Positions 9,217 to 18,084 of a stretch of DNA of 64,000 nucleotides are shown here, piece by piece (positions within the stretch are counted from its first letter, which is position 1; each line of letters begins with the position of its first letter). The notes beneath the pieces are model-generated. The model worked only from the letters and a program-made list of their open reading frames with translations, searched no databases and was not told the origin of the DNA. Source of the DNA: Actinomadura luteofluorescens (GTDB taxonomy: Bacteria > Actinomycetota > Actinomycetes > Streptosporangiales > Streptosporangiaceae); assembly GCF_013409365.1 (NCBI RefSeq), contig NZ_JACCBA010000001.1, positions 1,488,001 to 1,552,000 on the forward strand. Reading direction: 5' to 3'. The position numbers and the translations under genes were made by a program.

Positions 9217-9292
9217 TATGACGTCCGACATAGCCAAAATTCGCCATGACGGTCGTCATGGTCAACGCGAAGACCGTATGATGAATGTCATA
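9217..9292. promoter_or_regulatory. three tandem 16-bp palindromes, probable TetR operators
   Basis: Three 16-base inverted repeats of one type lie between the divergent hydratase and TetR genes: TATGACGTCCGACATA (9217-9232), CATGACGGTCGTCATG (9245-9260) and TATGATGAATGTCATA (9277-9292). The shared pattern is (T/C)ATGAn6TCAT(A/G) with small departures in the first site. Centres are 28 and 32 bases apart, close to three helical turns. The third site ends nine bases before the TetR start, so autoregulation is likely. The assignment to this TetR is an inference from position. Confidence 0.7.
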
Positions 9293-9301
9293 ATCGTCCC
9301 C

Positions 9302-9877
9302 ATGGGGACGGACAGCAGGGAACGCATGGTGCGCAGCGCCGCCTACCTCTTCCGCGAGCGCGGCTACAGCGGCACCGGGTTCCGCGACGTCATCGCGCAC
9401 AGCGGCGCCCCGCGCGGGTCGATCTACCACCACTTCCCCGGCGGCAAGGCGCAGCTCGCCGAGGAGGCCGTCCGCTACGCCGGAGAGTTCCTCAACGCCG
9501 GCATCCTCGCCGCCACCGAGGGCGGCGACGCCGCGTCCGCCGTGGACGCCTTCACGGGCTGGTGGCGGCAGGTCCTGATCAAGAGCGAGTTCCGCGCCGG
9601 CTGCCCCGTCGTCGCCGTCACCGTCGAGTCCCACGACGAGGCCCCGCAGCTCGCCGCGGCCGCCGCGGCCGCGTTCGGGCGCTGGCAGGACACCCTGGCC
9701 ACCGGCCTCGGCAACGCCGGGGTCCCCGACGACCGCGCGTCCCGCCTGGCCCGCCTCATCGTCGCGGCCGTCGAGGGCGCCACGATCCTGTGCCGCGCCC
9801 ACCGCGACGTCGCGCCGCTGGACGACGTCGTCGCCGAACTCAAGGACATGGCACGCAGCGCCGCGAAAGAGGGCTAG
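9302..9877 (+). CDS. TetR-family transcriptional regulator
   Basis: 191 residues. The N-terminal helix-turn-helix reads MVRSAAYLFRERGYSGTGFRDVIAHSGAPRGSIYHHFPGGKAQL, spread over about residues 9-52, the standard TetR_N pattern. The C-terminal ligand domain has a CPVVAVTVES segment as in the LmrA/YxaF-type subgroup. I start at the ATG at 9302; no strong ribosome site is visible and an upstream ATG at 9278 would place an operator inside the gene. It is divergent from the enoyl-CoA hydratase and probably represses it and itself through the palindromes at 9217-9292. Confidence 0.88.
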   Translation: MGTDSRERMVRSAAYLFRERGYSGTGFRDVIAHSGAPRGSIYHHFPGGKAQLAEEAVRYAGEFLNAGILAATEGGDAASAVDAFTGWWRQVLIKSEFRAGCPVVAVTVESHDEAPQLAAAAAAAFGRWQDTLATGLGNAGVPDDRASRLARLIVAAVEGATILCRAHRDVAPLDDVVAELKDMARSAAKEG

Positions 9878-9890
9878 GCGCGCAGGAGGA

Positions 9891-10334
9891 CTAGGAGCTC
9901 TCGGCGACCAGTTCGGCCACGGCCTGGAGGGCGAGGACGTAGGACATGGTGCCGAAGCCGGCGATGGTGCCGGTGGCGACGCCGGCGACGACGGAGGTGT
10001 GGCGGAACTCCTCGCGCGCAGCCGGGTTCGTGATGTGGACCTCGATGAGCGGGGCGGTGCGCTGGGCGGCCGCGTCCCGCAGCGCGTAGGAGTAGTGCGT
10101 GAACGCCGCCGGGTTCAGCACGACGGGGACGCGCTCGTCGGCGGCCTCGTGCAGCCAGCGCATCATCTCGGCCTCGTCGTCGGTCTGCCGCACCTCGACC
10201 TGCAGTTCGAGGCGGCGGCCGGCGTCGCGGCAGACGGCGACCAGGTCGTCGAAGCCGGCCGTCCCGTAGGTGTCGGGCTCGCGGACGCCGAGGCGGCGCA
10301 GGTTGGGGCCGTTCAGGACCAGGACGCGGGTCAT
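9891..10334 (-). CDS. aroQ: type II 3-dehydroquinate dehydratase
   Basis: 147 residues, the length of the small dodecameric type II enzyme, which converts 3-dehydroquinate to 3-dehydroshikimate (shikimate step 3). Signatures are VLVLNGPNLRRLGVREPDTYG, holding the catalytic Tyr, then NPAAFTHYSYALRDA and EVHITNPAAREEFRHTS with the catalytic His. The usual NPGAYTHTS is altered to NPAAFTHYS, which is uncommon. The start ATG overlaps the aroB stop by four bases (ATGA), so the two are translationally coupled. Confidence 0.94.
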   Translation of the reverse strand: MTRVLVLNGPNLRRLGVREPDTYGTAGFDDLVAVCRDAGRRLELQVEVRQTDDEAEMMRWLHEAADERVPVVLNPAAFTHYSYALRDAAAQRTAPLIEVHITNPAAREEFRHTSVVAGVATGTIAGFGTMSYVLALQAVAELVAESS

Positions 10335-11404
10335 CGGGTGATCTCCCGGTAGGCGGCGGCGAGCAGGTCCTCGTCCGGGCCCTCGAGGCGGCCCGGCTCG
10401 GCGATGCCGTCGAGGACGACGAACCGGAGCGTGGCGCCCCGCGACTTCTTGTCGATGGTCATGGTGGCGCGCAGGCCGGGCCAGTCGGCGGCGTAGGAGA
10501 CCGGCAGGCCCACGGACTCCAGGACGTCCCGGTGCCGCCGCACGACGTCGGCGGGCAGCCGCCCCGCGAGGCGGGACAGCTCGGCGGCGTACACCATGCC
10601 GATCGCGACGGCGTGGCCGTGGCGGAACCGGTAGTCCTCGTTCTTCTCGATGGCGTGCGCGAGGGTGTGGCCGTAGTTCAGGATCTCGCGGAGGCCGCTC
10701 TCCTTCAGGTCGGCCGACACGACGCCGGCCTTGACCCGCACGGCCCGCTCGACGAGTTCGCGGGTGTGCGGGCCGTCGGGGTGCGCGGCGCCCTTGGGGT
10801 CGTCCTCGACCAGGGCGAGGATCTCCGGGTCGGCGATGAACCCGGCCTTGATGATCTCGGCGAGGCCGCTGATGTAGTCCTCCCGCGGCATCGTCACCAG
10901 CGTGGCGAGGTCGCACACGACGCCGGCGGGCGGCTGGAACGCGCCGACGAGGTTCTTGCCCTCGGGGACGTTGATGCCGGTCTTGCCGCCGACCGCCGCG
11001 TCCACCATGCCGAGCAGCGTCGTCGGGACGAGCACCGCCCGCACGCCGCGCAGCCACGAGGCGGCCGCGAACCCGGCGAGGTCGGTGGTGGCGCCGCCGC
11101 CGACGCCGACGACGACGTCGGTCCGGGTCATGCCGAGGCGGGCGAACGACGACCACAGCCCGGCGAGGACGCCGACCTCCTTGGCGGCCTCGCCGTCCGG
11201 GACGGGCAGCGCGTGCACCGCGTACCCGGCCTGTTCGAGCGCCCCGCACACGGGGCGGGCGATCTGCGGCAGCCCCTCGGCGTGGACGACCGCGACGGTC
11301 CGCGCCCGCTCCCCGATCATGGCGGGCAGCTCGCCGAGGACGCCCGTCCCGATGACGACGTCGTAGGGGTCGGCGCCGCCGACGTGCACCCGCGCCTCCG
11401 TCAC
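10331..11404 (-). CDS. aroB: 3-dehydroquinate synthase
   Basis: 357 residues. Converts DAHP to 3-dehydroquinate using NAD+ and a divalent metal (shikimate step 2). Visible are the nucleotide-binding VVVGVGGGATTDLAGFAAASWLRG region, the PTTLLGMVDAAVGGKTGIN active-site segment, and the metal-ligand stretch LNYGHTLAHAIEKNEDYRFRHG, all split here only for reading. Both ends overlap the neighbours by four bases, giving aroC-aroK-aroB-aroQ as one coupled operon. Confidence 0.96.
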   Translation of the reverse strand: MTEARVHVGGADPYDVVIGTGVLGELPAMIGERARTVAVVHAEGLPQIARPVCGALEQAGYAVHALPVPDGEAAKEVGVLAGLWSSFARLGMTRTDVVVGVGGGATTDLAGFAAASWLRGVRAVLVPTTLLGMVDAAVGGKTGINVPEGKNLVGAFQPPAGVVCDLATLVTMPREDYISGLAEIIKAGFIADPEILALVEDDPKGAAHPDGPHTRELVERAVRVKAGVVSADLKESGLREILNYGHTLAHAIEKNEDYRFRHGHAVAIGMVYAAELSRLAGRLPADVVRRHRDVLESVGLPVSYAADWPGLRATMTIDKKSRGATLRFVVLDGIAEPGRLEGPDEDLLAAAYREITR

Positions 11405-11922
11405 GCGTCCCCCTCCAGGGCCTTCACGACCTCTTCGACGATGTCGGCGGGCTCGCGGTTGTCGGTGTCGACGTGCACGCTGCCGAGCCGCTCGTAGATC
11501 GGGAGCCGCTCCTCCAGGAGCTTGCGCATCTGGCTGCGCGGGTTCAGCACGAGCAGCGGCCGCGCCGACGCCAGGCCGACCCGCTTGATCGCCTCCGACA
11601 GGCCGACCCGCAGGTAGACGACGGTGTGCCCGGCGAGCAGGTCCTGCGTCTCCGGCGCGAGGACGGCTCCGCCGCCGAGCGAGACGACGCCCTCGTGGCC
11701 GGTCAGCGCCTCGGCGACGGCGGCGCGCTCCAGCTCGCGGAAGCGCTCCTCGCCGTCGTCGATGAAGATCTCGCCGATCGGCTTGCCCGCGGCCCGCTCG
11801 ACGTCGGCGTCGGTGTCGCGCAGCGAGACGCCGAGACGCTCGGCGAGCGCGGCGCCGATCGTGGACTTGCCCGAGCCGGGCGGCCCGATGATGACGGCCT
11901 TCGGTCGCATGGCACCGCTCAC
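11401..11922 (-). CDS. aroK: shikimate kinase
   Basis: 173 residues. Phosphorylates shikimate with ATP. Walker A is [20 protein letters not shown] near residue 11; DTDADVE binds shikimate through Asp; FRELE and SLGGGAVL follow, and the RPLL lid region with an arginine cluster is at about 118. The ATG at 11922 overlaps the aroC stop by four bases; an internal ATG at 11910 is the alternative start. Part of the aro operon. Confidence 0.94.
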   Translation of the reverse strand: MSGAMRPKAVIIGPPGSGKSTIGAALAERLGVSLRDTDADVERAAGKPIGEIFIDDGEERFRELERAAVAEALTGHEGVVSLGGGAVLAPETQDLLAGHTVVYLRVGLSEAIKRVGLASARPLLVLNPRSQMRKLLEERLPIYERLGSVHVDTDNREPADIVEEVVKALEGDA

Positions 11923-13097
11923 TTGATCGTCAGAGAGGACAGGTATCCGCGCAGGTTGCGGGCGGTCTCCTCGGCGGAGTCGCCGCCGAACTTCTCCAGC
12001 GCCGCGTCCGCGAGCACGAGCGCGACCATCGCCTCGGCGACCACCCCGGCGGCCGGGACGGCGGTCACGTCGCTGCGCTGGTTGATCGCCTTGGCGGGCT
12101 CGCCGGTCGTGACGTCGATCGTGTCGAGCCGCCGCGGGACGGTCGAGATCGGCTTCATCGCGGCGCGCACCCGCAGCACCTCGCCGGTGGTCATGCCGCC
12201 CTCGACGCCGCCGGCCCGGTTGGTGCGGCGGCGGATCCCGCCGGGGGTCGCGTCGATCTCGTCGTGCGCCCGCGAGCCGGGCCGCCGCGCGGTGGTGAAC
12301 CCGTCTCCGAGCTCCACGCCCTTGATCGCCTGGATGCCCATGAGGATGCCGGCGAGCCGGGAGTCCAGCCGCCGGTCCCAGTGGACGTGGCTGCCGAGGC
12401 CGGGCGGGAGCCCGTAGGCGAGGACCTCCACGACGCCGCCGAGGGTGTCGCCGGCCTTCTTCGTCTCGTCGATGTGCGCGACCATCCGCGCCGACGCCTC
12501 GCCGTCGAAGCAGCGCACCGGGCTCTCGTCGACCCGCGCCAGGTCGCCGGGCTCCGGCAGGACGCCCTCGGGGGCCTCAACCTCGCCCAGCGCGATCACG
12601 TGGCTGAGGACGTCCACGCCGAGCGCCTGCTTGAGGAACGCCTTGGCGACGGTGCCGAGCGCGACCCGCGCGGCCGTCTCGCGGGCGCTCGCCCGCTCCA
12701 GGACGGGCCGGGCGTCGTCGAAGCCGTACTTCTGCATGCCGACGAGGTCGGCGTGGCCGGGCCTCGGCTGCGACAGCGGGGCGTTCCTGGCCTGGGCGGC
12801 GAGGACGTCGGCGGCCACGGGGTCGGCCGACATGACCGTCTCCCACTTGGGCCACTCGGTGTTGCCGACCTCGATCGCGACCGGCCCGCCGAGCGTCACC
12901 CCGTGCCGGACGCCGCCGATGATCGTGACCTTGTCCTGCTCGAACTTCATCCGGGCGCCCCGCCCATGGCCGAGCCTCCGGCGGCGCAGCTCCTCGGCGA
13001 TGTCCTCCGAGGTCACGCGCACACCGGCCGGCAGCCCCTCCACGATCGCGGTCAGGGCCGGGCCATGGGACTCCCCCGCGGTCAACCAGCGCAGCAT
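11919..13097 (-). CDS. aroC: chorismate synthase
   Basis: 392 residues from ATG 13097; the longer open frame upstream has no family similarity. Makes chorismate from EPSP using reduced FMN without net redox change. Signatures: [20 protein letters not shown] at the N-terminus, [12 protein letters not shown], the central [19 protein letters not shown] region, and [20 protein letters not shown] toward the C-terminus. First gene of the aro operon; only a weak AGGA ribosome site is seen. The DUF2332 gene diverges from it 77 bases away. Confidence 0.96.
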   Translation of the reverse strand: MLRWLTAGESHGPALTAIVEGLPAGVRVTSEDIAEELRRRRLGHGRGARMKFEQDKVTIIGGVRHGVTLGGPVAIEVGNTEWPKWETVMSADPVAADVLAAQARNAPLSQPRPGHADLVGMQKYGFDDARPVLERASARETAARVALGTVAKAFLKQALGVDVLSHVIALGEVEAPEGVLPEPGDLARVDESPVRCFDGEASARMVAHIDETKKAGDTLGGVVEVLAYGLPPGLGSHVHWDRRLDSRLAGILMGIQAIKGVELGDGFTTARRPGSRAHDEIDATPGGIRRRTNRAGGVEGGMTTGEVLRVRAAMKPISTVPRRLDTIDVTTGEPAKAINQRSDVTAVPAAGVVAEAMVALVLADAALEKFGGDSAEETARNLRGYLSSLTIK

Positions 13098-13174
13098 GGG
13101 ACGAATCCTATTGACTCCGCGCCCCCGCGCGTGACGGGCGTCCAGCATCTGAGAGTCTCGTCGTGGAGGTGGCG

Positions 13175-14245
13175 ATGAGGAGAGCGGGTCCGGGAACGGC
13201 CGACACGAGGCGGGCACTGCTGGGCCAGGCGCGCGCGTCCGCCCAGCTCGGGTCGCCGATGTACGCCGAACTGCTCGCGCGGGCGGCGGACGATCCGGGC
13301 GGGGTCGTGACGGGGGTGCTCGGGGAGCGCACGGAGACCGGCCGCATCCTGGGCATGCTGGGGACGGTGCACCGGCTCGTCCTCGAGGGACGGGTGCCGG
13401 AACTGGCCGCGCACTACCCGACCGCCGGCGGGACGAGCGACCCTCTGGAGGCCTGGCCCGCGTTCCGGGACGTGCTGGCCGGGCACGCGGCCGAGATCCG
13501 CGACGGCCTCCTCGACCCGCCGCAGACCAACGAGGTCGGGCGGGCGGCGCCGCTCGTCGGCGGGCTCCTGACGATCGCGGACGCCTGCCGTCCCGCGCGC
13601 GATCCGGCCCGGTCCCTGCCGGTCAGGCTGCTGGAGATCGGGGCCAGCGCCGGCCTGAACCTGCGCGCCGACCACTTCCGGTTCCTGCACGAGAGCGGCG
13701 CGTACGGGCCGGAGTCGCCGGTCGTCCTGCCGGACGCCTGGCGGGGCCTTCCCCCGGTGGGCGCGCCGCTCGGCGTCGCCGAGCGGCGCGGATGCGACCC
13801 GAACCCGGTGGACGCGTCCTCGCCCGCCGGGCGGCGGCGGCTCCTGTCGTACGTGTGGCCCGACCAGGCGGCGCGGGTGGCGCGGCTGCGGGCGGCGTTC
13901 GAGGTCGCCGCGCGGGTCCCCGCGACGGTCGTGAAGGCGGGCGCGGCGGACTTCCTGGACGGGCTGGCCCCCGAACAGGGCGTCGTGACGGTCGTGTGGC
14001 ACTCGACGATGCGCGCCTACCTGTCGCAGGAGGAGGCGGCACGCGTCGACCGCAGCATCGAGCGGGCGGGCGCGGCGGCCACCCCCGACGCGCCCGTGGC
14101 GCATCTGTCGTTCGAGGGGCGCGACGCCTCGCGGCTCGACGTCCAGCACGTCGTGACGCTGCGGCTGTGGCCGGGCGGGGAGCCGGTGGTCCTCGGTGAG
14201 GGCCCGTCCCACGGCCTCCCCACGACCTGGTCGCCCTCGGCCTGA
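13175..14245 (+). CDS. DUF2332 family protein
   Basis: About 356 residues, starting at ATG 13175, which has GGAGG five bases upstream (a GTG at 13163 is the alternative). It matches the actinobacterial DUF2332 family by the central [18 protein letters not shown] segment, the [16 protein letters not shown] segment and [11 protein letters not shown]. The [12 protein letters not shown] part resembles motif I of SAM-dependent methyltransferases, so the fold may be methyltransferase-like. Biochemical function is not known. The stop is two bases from the stop of the converging PhyH-like gene. Confidence 0.82.
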   Translation: MRRAGPGTADTRRALLGQARASAQLGSPMYAELLARAADDPGGVVTGVLGERTETGRILGMLGTVHRLVLEGRVPELAAHYPTAGGTSDPLEAWPAFRDVLAGHAAEIRDGLLDPPQTNEVGRAAPLVGGLLTIADACRPARDPARSLPVRLLEIGASAGLNLRADHFRFLHESGAYGPESPVVLPDAWRGLPPVGAPLGVAERRGCDPNPVDASSPAGRRRLLSYVWPDQAARVARLRAAFEVAARVPATVVKAGAADFLDGLAPEQGVVTVVWHSTMRAYLSQEEAARVDRSIERAGAAATPDAPVAHLSFEGRDASRLDVQHVVTLRLWPGGEPVVLGEGPSHGLPTTWSPSA

Positions 14246-14247
14246 CG

Positions 14248-15000
14248 TCAGGGCCGGCCGAGGGCCTTCTCGATCGCGACCCGCACCGGGGACGACGGGG
14301 GCAGCGGCCCCGCCGGAAGCAGGGGCGGCTGCGCCATGAAGCGGGGGGTGGTGCCCCGGTGCGCCTGCGCGGCGTGCACCAGGAACGGGTGGCACAGGTA
14401 CACGTCGCCTGCCTGCCCCGTCGCGTAGGCGAGCGGGCGGTGCTCGCTGGCGGGGACGGCCTTACCCGCCAGGTCCATGAACGTCAGGCCCGCCTCGCCC
14501 GCGGGCTCCAGGATCGGCGGGACGTCCCGGTGGGAGCCGACGCGGATGCGGGTGGGCCCGTCGTCCTCCCCCACGTCGGAGAACAGGAACAGCATCAGCA
14601 GCGCGCGGCCCTTCGACGCGACGTTCACCCGGTAGGACAGGAAGTCGGCCGGGTCGTCGCCGGGGAAGCTCGCGTCGATGTGCCAGCCGTCGTCACCGGG
14701 CGGCTGATCGCTGGGGAACCGCACCGGGAACGTGCCGAGGCCGACGCGCGGCAGCCAGGCGCCCTTCCCGGCGACGGCGTCGAACGCGGCGTGCAGGGCG
14801 CCGGTGTTCACCGCGGCCCGGAACGGCTCTTCGGCGTGCTCGCCGAGCCGCACGACCGGGCGCGTCCACGTCGCGGGGTCGGCGGGATCGCAGCCGGTGT
14901 CGCGCCACAGGATGTCGCGGCACTCGGCGGCCAGTTCCCGGGGGAACGCCTGCTCCACCCGGACGTACCCGTCAGCGAGGAATGCGTCGACGTCCACCAT
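14248..15000 (-). CDS. phytanoyl-CoA dioxygenase family protein (Fe(II)/2-oxoglutarate oxygenase)
   Basis: 250 residues from ATG 15000. The iron-binding facial triad is readable: WHIDASF gives His and Asp (HxD), and CHPFLVHAAQAHRG gives the distal His. The Arg in PRFMAQPP is a likely 2-oxoglutarate contact. The family hydroxylates small molecules, lipids or natural-product precursors; the substrate here is unknown. It is isolated between DUF2332 (converging) and SseB. Confidence 0.8.
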   Translation of the reverse strand: MVDVDAFLADGYVRVEQAFPRELAAECRDILWRDTGCDPADPATWTRPVVRLGEHAEEPFRAAVNTGALHAAFDAVAGKGAWLPRVGLGTFPVRFPSDQPPGDDGWHIDASFPGDDPADFLSYRVNVASKGRALLMLFLFSDVGEDDGPTRIRVGSHRDVPPILEPAGEAGLTFMDLAGKAVPASEHRPLAYATGQAGDVYLCHPFLVHAAQAHRGTTPRFMAQPPLLPAGPLPPSSPVRVAIEKALGRP

Positions 15001-15071
15001 GGCGCCAGCGTCGCAGAGCGGCCGCGGCGGGGGCCAGCGAATTACCGCGCCCCCGGCCGCCCGCAGGCGGG

Positions 15072-15767
15072 CTACCTGCGCAGCACGTTCAGTTCGACGC
15101 CGCCGACGATACGGCCGCGCAGCAGTTCGGCGAGGCGGTCGGAGACCCGCTGGACGGTGCCGCGCTCGTCGTGCCCGGCGACGACGGCGAACCGGACGGC
15201 GATCTCGGCGGAGGTGCCCTCGACGACGCGGACCCCGCTGACCGAGGGGTCCGAGCCGAACGCGGCCTCGACCGCGGCGAGGATGTCGGGGTCCTCGTGG
15301 GGCGGCGGGATCGGGCGGCCGTCGGCGAGCAGGTGCAGGCGCAGCCCGTCCACGGCGAACGGGACCGGGCCCGCCACGTCCACGACCAGGGCGTCCGCGC
15401 CCTCGTCGAGGGCGGCGCGGCAGGCGTCGCCGGCCCGCACCGCGACCGGGCGGGCGTCGGCGCGCCAGGCCTTCATCGTCTCGGTGCAGGTGAAGCCGAG
15501 CACGCCGCGGCGCCCGTCGTCGCCGACCAGGGTGGGCAGCGCCATGTCGCTCGACTTCTCCCGCCGCAGCTCGCCGGGGGCCGCGGGCTCCTCCTCGGTG
15601 AGGACGGCGACGATCGGCACGAGGAGCCGCGCGCCCTGCAGCCGCCGCAGCACCGTGTGCACGCCGACGCGGCCGGACGCGTACCCGGCGAGCGCCTCGC
15701 ACAACCGGGGGTCGGCGCTTCCGTCGTCCCCGGGGAACTGTGGTTCGGGAATGGTCAGTCCGGACAC
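15072..15767 (-). CDS. SseB family protein
   Basis: About 231 residues. The N-terminal half has the SseB pattern (TIPEPQFPGDDGSADPRLCEAL, read in two parts, then LVPIVAVLTEE and the SSDMALPTLVGDDGRRGVLGFT region). The C-terminal half ends in EIAVRFAVVAGH and a helix, as in the SseB C-terminal domain. The name comes from E. coli enhanced serine sensitivity; molecular function is not established. Start is uncertain: GTG 15767 is used here; GTG 15797 would add ten residues. Confidence 0.78.
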   Translation of the reverse strand: MSGLTIPEPQFPGDDGSADPRLCEALAGYASGRVGVHTVLRRLQGARLLVPIVAVLTEEEPAAPGELRREKSSDMALPTLVGDDGRRGVLGFTCTETMKAWRADARPVAVRAGDACRAALDEGADALVVDVAGPVPFAVDGLRLHLLADGRPIPPPHEDPDILAAVEAAFGSDPSVSGVRVVEGTSAEIAVRFAVVAGHDERGTVQRVSDRLAELLRGRIVGGVELNVLRR

Positions 15768-15838
15768 GCCAGGAAGGCTATAGCCTCCGGCGACCACAAG
15801 GGGCTACTCCACGGATACTCTCCGCACCTGAGGTGCTT

Positions 15839-16951
15839 TCAGCCGAGGTCGGCGATGGCCGCGACGGTGCCGCCGCCCGACGGCCCCTGGTGCACCGCCG
15901 CGACCGACACGAACACCGCCGGGTCGCCGGTGACGGAGGCGGCGACGCCGCCGACGCACGCCTTGATCTGCCGGTGCCAGTGCACGTCGGAGTCGTCCAG
16001 CATGATGTTGCGGCGGCCCCGGACCGAGCCGCCCGGGTCGGCCTCGCACTTGATGAACACGTTGACGAGCCGGTCGCCGAGGTCGGACGTGCGGGGCCGT
16101 TCGGGCAGGTCCAGGCCCGCCGACCGGACGGCGTCCCAGATCCCGTCGGCGTCGAGCGCGTCCTTCATCACCCCGTGCCCGGCCCGGTAGCGGCCGCCGA
16201 TGCCGCGCACGTTGCCGACGACCACGATCTGCGCCCGGTCCAGCTCCACTCCGGACGAGCACGACGCCACCGACGAGTACAGCGACAGGTCCTTGTGGAT
16301 CTGCTCGGCGGACGGCGCCTCGATCTCGCCGAGCGCGACGGCGATGCCGAGCGCGGTCGTGGAGTTGGAGATGTCCATCGACTTGAGGGTGTCCTCGGTG
16401 ACGACGTCGCGGCCGCGCGCCTTCGCGTCGTTGATCGTGTCGAGGGTGAGCAGCGGCGTCTTGGTCTGCACGTAGTGGACGTCGGCGGGATCGTCGATCC
16501 CGGCGGTCTTCATGGCCTCGCGGACGCCGGCGGCGACGGTCTCCACCATCGCGGGACGGCCGATGTCCTCGGGCAGGATGACCTCGCTCATCGCGACGCC
16601 GACCGACAGCCTCGGCTCGCCGGAGGCGGGGACGCGGGCGGGGTCGGCGGTCGCGAAGACGGTCGCGTGCGGGCTGAGCACCCCGTCCGTGCCTCCCGAC
16701 CACACCAGCGGGACCCGCGCCACCTCCTCCGCCGTCCGGGTGCCCCTGGCGAGGAGCACCTCGCGGAACGCCCGGTCGGCGAGCAGCCGCGTGTAGTCGT
16801 TCACGCCGCCGTTGCCCTCGGTCTTGCCGACGACGGCGAGGACCCGGTCGGCCTCCAGGACGCCGTCGTCGATCAGCCGGGCCAGCCCGGACGCGTCGGT
16901 CACGCTCTCGATGGGGATCTTGCGGACTTCGATCGGATCGGGCACCGTCAT
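15839..16951 (-). CDS. ring-opening amidohydrolase, barbiturase/cyanuric acid hydrolase family
   Basis: 370 residues, the length of this unusual fold of three repeated domains, each giving one Ser and one Lys to the active site. Ser-bearing motifs are visible as [12 protein letters not shown] (about residue 87), [22 protein letters not shown] split around residue 235, and [13 protein letters not shown] near the C-terminus. The family opens barbiturate to ureidomalonate or cyanurate to carboxybiuret. Sequence alone does not separate the two for me. A carbamate kinase gene lies 39 bases upstream on the same strand, which ties the product to carbamoyl-group metabolism. Confidence 0.85.
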   Translation of the reverse strand: MTVPDPIEVRKIPIESVTDASGLARLIDDGVLEADRVLAVVGKTEGNGGVNDYTRLLADRAFREVLLARGTRTAEEVARVPLVWSGGTDGVLSPHATVFATADPARVPASGEPRLSVGVAMSEVILPEDIGRPAMVETVAAGVREAMKTAGIDDPADVHYVQTKTPLLTLDTINDAKARGRDVVTEDTLKSMDISNSTTALGIAVALGEIEAPSAEQIHKDLSLYSSVASCSSGVELDRAQIVVVGNVRGIGGRYRAGHGVMKDALDADGIWDAVRSAGLDLPERPRTSDLGDRLVNVFIKCEADPGGSVRGRRNIMLDDSDVHWHRQIKACVGGVAASVTGDPAVFVSVAAVHQGPSGGGTVAAIADLG

Positions 16952-16990
16952 CGCTCCTCAGCTGCTCTGGTGATCGGTCTCTACCCGGGG

Positions 16991-17977
16991 TCAGCCCTCG
17001 ACGACCGTCCCGGCCCTGCCGTGCGCGGCGTCGCCGAGCCGGGCCAGCGAGGCGATCGCGGCGCGCCGGCCGCCGCCCGCGACGAACCGCCGCACCGCCT
17101 CGACCTTCGGGCCCATGCTGCCGCCGGCGAAGTGCCCGGCGGCGGCCAGCGCGGCCAGCTCCGCGACCGTCGTGCGGTGCAGCGGGCGGGCCCGCGGCGT
17201 CCCGAACCCGGTCATCGCGTGCTCCACGTCCGTGGCGATCACGAGGGTGGTCGCCTCCAGGCGGCGCGCCAGCAGCTGCGCGGCCAGGTCCTTGTCGACG
17301 ACGGCCTCGACGCCGCGCAGCGCCCCGTCCGCCCGGGCCACGGGCACTCCCCCGCCGCCCGCGGCGACCACGACGTGCCCGGCGTCCAGCAGCAGCGCCG
17401 CTGCGTCGGCGTCCAGGATCTCCAGCGGCTCGGGCGAGGCGACGACGCGCCGCCAGCCCCGGTCCCCGAACCGCCTCCACACCTCGCCGAGCGCCATCGA
17501 GCGGCGGGCCTCGGCCTCCGGGAAGTAGCGGCCGACCGGCTTGGCGGGGGCCGCGAACCCGGGGTCGGCGGCGTCCACGAGCGTCCGCGTCACCACCGTG
17601 GACACCGGGCGGGCGAAGCCCCGCGCGGCCAGCGCCCGCTCCAGCGCGTTCATGATCATCACGCCGACGGTGGCCTGGGTCTGCGCGCCGCACCAGTCCA
17701 GCGGGACGGGCGGCACCACGCCCGCCGCCAGCTGGTTCTTGATCAGCAGGTTGCCGACCTGCGGGCCGTTGCCGTGCGTGAGCGCGACCCGCGCGCCCGC
17801 CGCGGCCAGGTCCGCCACGCGCGCCATCGCCGCCTCGATCGCGGCCGCCTGCGCGTCCGGGGTGGCGCTGCCGTCCGGTGCGGTCATGGCGTTGCCGCCG
17901 AGGGCGATCAGGATCCGCTCGCCGCCGAGCGTCCCGCCGCGCCCGCGGTCGCGTCCTTCTGCAGGGACCCAGGTCAC
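16991..17977 (-). CDS. arcC: carbamate kinase
   Basis: 328 residues as read from GTG 17977. Transfers phosphate from carbamoyl phosphate to ADP, giving ATP, CO2 and ammonia in the catabolic direction. Signatures: ILIALGGNAM, THGNGPQVGNLL, the DWCGAQTQATVGVMI segment, KPVGRYF, VVAAGGGGVPV, VDKDLAAQLLA, TDVEHAMTGFG and GSMGPKVEAVRRF, all in family order. The first 20 or so residues precede the usual start and have little family character, so the true start may lie near 17915. There is no arcA/arcB or other carbamoyltransferase in this operon; its partner is the amidohydrolase downstream. Confidence 0.92.
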   Translation of the reverse strand: MTWVPAEGRDRGRGGTLGGERILIALGGNAMTAPDGSATPDAQAAAIEAAMARVADLAAAGARVALTHGNGPQVGNLLIKNQLAAGVVPPVPLDWCGAQTQATVGVMIMNALERALAARGFARPVSTVVTRTLVDAADPGFAAPAKPVGRYFPEAEARRSMALGEVWRRFGDRGWRRVVASPEPLEILDADAAALLLDAGHVVVAAGGGGVPVARADGALRGVEAVVDKDLAAQLLARRLEATTLVIATDVEHAMTGFGTPRARPLHRTTVAELAALAAAGHFAGGSMGPKVEAVRRFVAGGGRRAAIASLARLGDAAHGRAGTVVEG

Positions 17978-18084
17978 GGGACGGACGCTAACCCGGGCGG
18001 CCGCCGCCCCTCACGGGCGAATTCCGCCCAAGGAACGGCGTTTCTTCGGCAGGTTCCGGCAATGCTCCGCGCCGCGCGGGCCCC

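Noticed and set aside
16991..17977. Part of an arginine deiminase (ADI) pathway
   Set aside because: No arcA, arcB or arginine/ornithine antiporter is present; the only operon partner is a ring-opening amidohydrolase.
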